64,000 bases of DNA from Phorcus lineatus (lineage: Eukaryota; Mollusca; Gastropoda; Trochida; Trochidae): positions 22,827,729 to 22,891,728 of the forward strand of contig OV121096.1 of the NCBI GenBank assembly GCA_921293015.1, read 5' to 3'. The translations under genes and the position numbers were made by a program. The notes below the pieces were generated by a model. That model saw only the letters and a program-made list of their open reading frames with translations. It did not search any database and was not told the DNA's origin. Shown here piece by piece: positions 62,401-64,000 of this stretch. The first letter of the stretch is position 1; every line of letters starts with the position of its first letter.

Positions 62401-63927
62401 AAAATGACATTTTCAGGTCCACATTGCTGCCTCTAGTTACTACAGTTCAAATGCTGGTAACAAAGGGATGATCAGTTTACATCACATAATTCCAAAAGGA
62501 GTTTCAGAAAAAGAGAAACATGTTTCAAGGCGAGAATGTGAGTCATTCAAAAGAAATACCCCAATTAATAAAAGTAAAGAATTTAAATAAGATAATTAAG
62601 AATAAAGAAGAACGTTCGATCATCAACACTTGAACGTTACGCGTACGTTGTAACGACCAGCTGTCTTTGGTCATCAAATCATCTATGAACTCGTAGTTGT
62701 ATTTGAATTTCTTCTTCGGCTTTATGGTATCATCCTTCGGTTTCTTCGTTACATCTGTGCAACACTTGTCCATCACTTCCATAGCAACGTCTTCGTTTCC
62801 ATGAAAATTTAAATTAAAGGTTATCAGCAGTAATATCTTGAAATAGAAATTTAGGAAAGCAGCTGAAGATTCAGGATTCTGGATATGACTTTGATCGTTG
62901 ATAAACGCGATCAAGTCCCTTTAAAGAATAAATAAGCAAGGGTATTATTATTTTCCGTGTTTTGGATACCTCCTTCTGGACATCATAAATCTGTTTGTGA
63001 AAGGTCAATCTTAAACTTTAAAAAATGTTCCGTAACAAGTTGTTTTTTCTAAAAGAGAAGACAAAACTTGTCAAAGGTCTACTATGCTCATAAAGCAATT
63101 CCACATGTGCTTCTTTGAGCGTGAATCTATTGAGACATGTAAAAGAGTTGTTATTTCTATGGTAATCCAATGGCTGAGATAAAACCAAGGGGATTGGAAT
63201 TGTCGATAAAGATACGTCCAGGTCAAAATTCACCCCCTACAAGTTTTACGTTATGAATAAGCATATGAGTTACATTTGTCATTGAAGGAATTTTTACCAA
63301 GGACGTATAGTTTAGGCAATACCAGTCGCTGATCATAATTCAAGATAAGTTCTACCTTATAAGAGAACAAAACGGGTTTCGTATCGGTCTGTAGAAAGTA
63401 TGCTAAATAATGGAGTGACATGAAGCATTGAACAGGTTATTTAATCGCTGCTATACTTATCGTATATCTTAAACATGTTGTACTGTGTGCCTCATGGCTA
63501 TTAGGTCAAGTTTAACAGATCCATGTACTAAACATACGACAAATTTAACAGATCAAACTACTTAAAATGGACAAGCTTAACAGATCAACGTACAAAACAC
63601 AGGACAAGTTTAACAGATAAACGTACAAAACACAGGACAAGTTTAACAGGTTAAAATACTAAAAATGGATAAGTTTAACAGACGTAAGTAATAAACATAA
63701 GACAAGTTTAACCAATGAGTTCACTAAAATTCAGACAAGTTAACAGGTCAGTACCTGGCATATCTCTGATCATCCTCCGCATGGGTGTGTCTATCTTCCT
63801 AGAGCCGGGTCTGGGCGGGACGCTGTTCCTCATGGCGTGAATCCAGAAGTCAGACTGGATGATGTACTGCGCTATCTCTCTACAATCATAGCAAGCTTCC
63901 TGGTAAACTATCTTCCAGATGAATTCA
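49364..63927 (-). CDS. TRPA1: TRPA1-like cation channel, copy 2 (3' half; continues past the window)
   Basis: Eleven exons match exons 20-30 of copy 1 in length and phase: 63927-63755, 62790-62647, 62072-61978, 57927-57755, 53947-53818, 53432-53298, 52610-52410, 52125-51925, 50410-50342, 50136-49945, 49513-49364. They give 553 residues plus stop, covering the pre-S1 linker, S1-S6, pore and coiled coil. There is no frameshift or premature stop, so the copy looks functional. The ankyrin half must lie beyond 64,000. It is head-to-tail with copy 1. Introns are longer than in copy 1 because of transposon and envelope insertions. Confidence 0.93.
49514..49760 (-). repeat. Repeats of the last-exon 3' splice site, copy 2
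   Basis: Half-units of about 46 bp alternate between TTGTTGCAG+GATATTATTCC and AAAGTTGCAG+GATTCTTC. TTGCAG or TGCAG words occur near 49,514, 49,555, 49,603, 49,648, 49,697 and 49,740 (minus strand). Each carries an AG acceptor and an imitation of the first 10-20 bases of the last exon; all but the real one reach an early stop. Confidence 0.7.
50730..51924 (-). repeat. 33-bp minisatellite copying the exon 27 donor, copy 2
   Basis: About 36 head-to-tail units, on the minus strand GTCCTCTTGAACCTCTTG followed by GTATGTATGTAAT or GTAGGTATGTAAT. The first part copies the end of the S6 exon (GTCCTTATGAACCTCTTG) and the second its GT donor. Central units are nearly identical; those at both ends keep TTCATAAGG like the exon. 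A 34-bp unit at about 51,072 shifts phase. Since 33 bp is 11 codons, long open frames appear on both strands; they are not genes. Confidence 0.92.
51925..52610 (-). CDS. TRPA1: TRPA1-2 exons 26-27 equivalents, S4 to S6
   Basis: 52610-52410 encodes S4-S5; 52125-51925 encodes the pore (MFLGEIDYSDLF) and S6 (SVIFSFFITLACIVLMNLL). Filter and gate are the same as in copy 1. The donor GTAAGT at 51,924 is followed at once by the large 33-bp array. Exon read-through would stop after VSLS. Confidence 0.93.
53298..53947 (-). CDS. TRPA1: TRPA1-2 exons 24-25 equivalents, S2 and S3
   Basis: 53947-53818 encodes the loop and S2 (AEKVLMYVLMVIGAVFE, identical to copy 1). 53432-53298 encodes INMRWAYFFDFENYVDWIVY and S3. 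The S1-S2 loop differs (DDAKNIKEDNCGAL here). Confidence 0.92.
54749..56366. mobile_element. PIF/Harbinger-like transposon, element 1
   Basis: The left terminal repeat TTAGGCCTTGTTCACATGCC is at 54,749; the right end (GTAATTGCTGGCAT) stops at 56,366, where element 2 begins, with about 15 bp of the repeat missing. Subterminal regions are packed with AGCAAATTTGCTTATATAAG-type palindromes. It holds a broken transposase (minus) and a possible SANT-like fragment (plus; RRNSWTDDDIGDIAVHME near 55,130). It sits in the intron between the S1 and S2 exons of TRPA1 copy 2 and is absent from copy 1. Confidence 0.8.
55259..56040 (-). pseudogene. Harbinger-type DDE transposase remnant
   Basis: Reading the minus strand from 56,040 downward, in several frames: TAFDILCRELEPEL, then a segment like RTIGNLFGGGKSTV, then NIRLSRARMTIERTFARLKG and RWRCLQ, then CEMHREEF. 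The order and the LSRAR..IER.FARLKGRWR block are typical of PIF/Harbinger (HARBI1-type, DDE_Tnp_4) nucleases. Frame changes and in-frame stops show that it is inactive. Confidence 0.75.
56367..57654. mobile_element. PIF/Harbinger-like transposon, element 2
   Basis: Begins AAGGCCTTGTTCACATGCCA at 56,367 and ends GAACAAGGCCTAA at 57,654, the inverse of the left end of element 1 (27 of 29 positions across the terminal repeat). It repeats element 1 with internal deletions, including most of the IER.FARLKG region. The pair is in direct orientation. Confidence 0.78.
57755..57927 (-). CDS. TRPA1: TRPA1-2 exon 23 equivalent, S1
   Basis: KHKRKELLQHDLVRTLVKFK then S1 with FSFGGYYYLFTFFIHIFFL. Differences from copy 1 concentrate in the first half of S1 (IGIPYYLC against FGGYYYLF), which is also the most divergent part of the membrane domain between the copies. 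Confidence 0.92.
58071..58293. other. Left flank of the envelope insertion (TRPA1-2 intron 22)
   Basis: Intron sequence homologous to 23,170-23,430 of copy 1 (GACTGGTCA, TTTATTTATT, ATTCTCCC). It serves as the reference for placing the insertion border. No coding sequence. Confidence 0.6.
58490..58514 (+). promoter_or_regulatory. Probable 3' splice site of the env message
   Basis: A pyrimidine-rich tract (ATTTTCGCTTTTTCTAAG) ends in AG at 58,512-58,513 preceding GGATCAGC; the frame stop TAA overlaps the site (58,511-58,513). The env frame is open only downstream of it, as expected for a spliced env transcript. Confidence 0.5.
58514..60895 (+). CDS. Intact envelope (class I-like fusion) glycoprotein of retroelement origin
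   Basis: Open from 58,514 to TAA at 60,893-60,895 (about 793 codons). Layout: hydrophobic leader (LVFLWLLSVLV, from about 58,529); furin-type site RSKR (58,859-58,870) followed directly by a Gly/Phe-rich fusion-peptide-like segment (AILGFVGSLSKTLFGTA); helical heptad region; Cys-rich region (CPDGHRMIKGCSFCIIEIPC); membrane segment at about 60,251-60,316; a second at 60,464-60,526; a tail of about 120 residues. Cleavage plus fusion-peptide pattern resembles baculovirus F and insect errantivirus Env (Baculo_F family). The first in-frame ATG is at 58,571, after the leader. The leader is included only if an upstream exon provides the start. Whether it is expressed or domesticated is unknown. Confidence 0.85.
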   Translation, partial: GSAWSLVFLWLLSVLVHPVMSTRPIQRLNYGVIFQPTTQLFLATEYWVHTYEVKLPNIPSIPTMSGCHKGNDDCALLNQFQMHLNVVKTKCITQLNATRNQIIKLVPESRIPSTTRSKRAILGFVGSLSKTLFGTATTNDVNILAQHINALTKVENNMANTLTQHAAHMSSFMKVVDKRFKNALKGIKENHDAIRFTTIALEKNIQSIRSLLVTLTSLLIDQIEKASILEHQIEEFKLGMYDLVKNKLSPLIVPPEVLQQTIDHISKILSKDHPSFRILHSSPSYYFAQGKFVFTRSKTNVYISLKFPISSLTQPYDMYKLLSMPLPINDTSTHSTQLLDLPDFLAISHDKQHYVELSSSVISLCSGDDKTLHCPFRVALHSMTKPSCSLAVFQNNKHHVKTICDFRYITAPQAPQVSMIDSSHILAYRQPLLRLACPDGHRMIKGCSFCIIEIPCYCSIATEEFFYPAAFSSCNNSSQDISQLFPVNLALLQQFFDSSALTTIKGDTTFQKAINFSIPNFKMYTHQISNVLANDNKAHLSLKRIANSAKNDETIFQTMAEPILDGTIPVDSSWFSINSLVAIVSGMFSMITLSLVIWMFFKIKALSAAIILITRPDAVKAVLPPELMYIPSTTPASGLVYFVQNNLSDNIVSILLGLLCVLLCVVLLVLYRIHFSHPNGLMLELTTKTECVTVFITQLSLCPTHYDFEAPFTANNIKVTGTLFPKLSVTWQEFTIKNKYSNRSLNVPDVIDISIFQARKIRKIISQQFDAYVLLMHNRMYTVLNKHHVLHLA
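61140..61740 (+). promoter_or_regulatory. LTR-like segment downstream of env
   Basis: GGGTATATATAG (TATA box at about 61,425-61,433), ATTAAA at 61,457-61,462 and a strong donor AAG|GTAAGC at 61,502/61,503 follow in the order expected of U3-R-U5 with a leader splice donor. The right end coincides with the end of the insertion. The left edge is not defined. It may be the 3' LTR or an LTR plus leader left by deletion. Confidence 0.45.
61978..63927 (-). CDS. TRPA1: TRPA1-2 exons 20-22 equivalents, linker before S1
   Basis: 63927-63755 reads EFIWKIVYQEACYDCREIAQ then TPMRRMIRDMP; 62790-62647 reads VAMEVMDKCCTDVTKKPKDD and a Lys-rich segment; 62072-61978 reads TKEYAAYTDRAGVLKKNHPL. Lengths of 173, 144 and 95 nt equal those of copy 1. 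The GAAG acceptor of the middle exon is conserved. About 70 bases of intron follow to the window end. Confidence 0.9.
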
Positions 63928-64000
63928 CTGAGAAAGAACTTTTAAAGGGGCAGTAACACGTTTCCTCAATAAACATTAGTGTATGCAAAATGTATGATCT

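Overview
The window is animal nuclear DNA: AT-rich, with many short exons split by GT-AG introns and a dense load of intronic repeats. TRPA1 and TERB1 relatives together with the repeat types suggest a lophotrochozoan, most likely a bivalve-like mollusc. That taxonomic call is inference.

Layout. (1) 373-11,854, plus strand: a 17-exon gene that reads as TERB1, the meiotic telomere-bouquet protein. It has armadillo-like N-terminal exons, one very large central exon and, unusually, two consecutive Myb/SANT exons at the C-terminus. (2) 11,855-15,278: intergenic, where TERB1 and the next gene converge. (3) 15,279-44,053, minus strand: a complete 30-exon TRPA1-like cation channel. My exon set keeps phase throughout and sums to 3,939 nt (1,312 residues plus stop), with about 16 ankyrin repeats, six membrane segments, a pore and a C-terminal coiled coil. 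(4) 44.4-49.3 kb: two more copies of the 3' flank of that gene. (5) 49,364 to beyond 64,000, minus strand: the 3' half (11 exons, 553 codons plus stop) of a second, head-to-tail TRPA1-like copy, with every exon open and every phase conserved.

The second TRPA1 copy carries two large intronic insertions missing from the first. One is a back-to-back pair of PIF/Harbinger-type DNA transposons (54,749-57,654). The other is a roughly 3.45-kb segment (about 58,294-61,740) holding an uninterrupted, baculovirus-F-like retroelement envelope gene on the opposite strand, with no gag or pol beside it.

The most unusual signal is a set of tandem repeats that begin exactly at TRPA1 splice junctions and contain copies of the junction itself. 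These are 33-bp units carrying the 5' splice site after the exon for S6 (both gene copies), 39-bp units carrying the 3' splice site before ankyrin exon 8 and open in the exon frame, and roughly 46-bp half-units carrying the 3' splice site before the last exon (both copies). Two of the three periods are whole codons. The ankyrin domain is also interrupted by six consecutive phase-0 mini-exons (90, 90, 54, 51, 27, 42 nt), which looks like a cassette for alternative splicing. Exon coordinates were worked out by hand from reading frames, splice consensus and, for TRPA1, agreement between the two copies.
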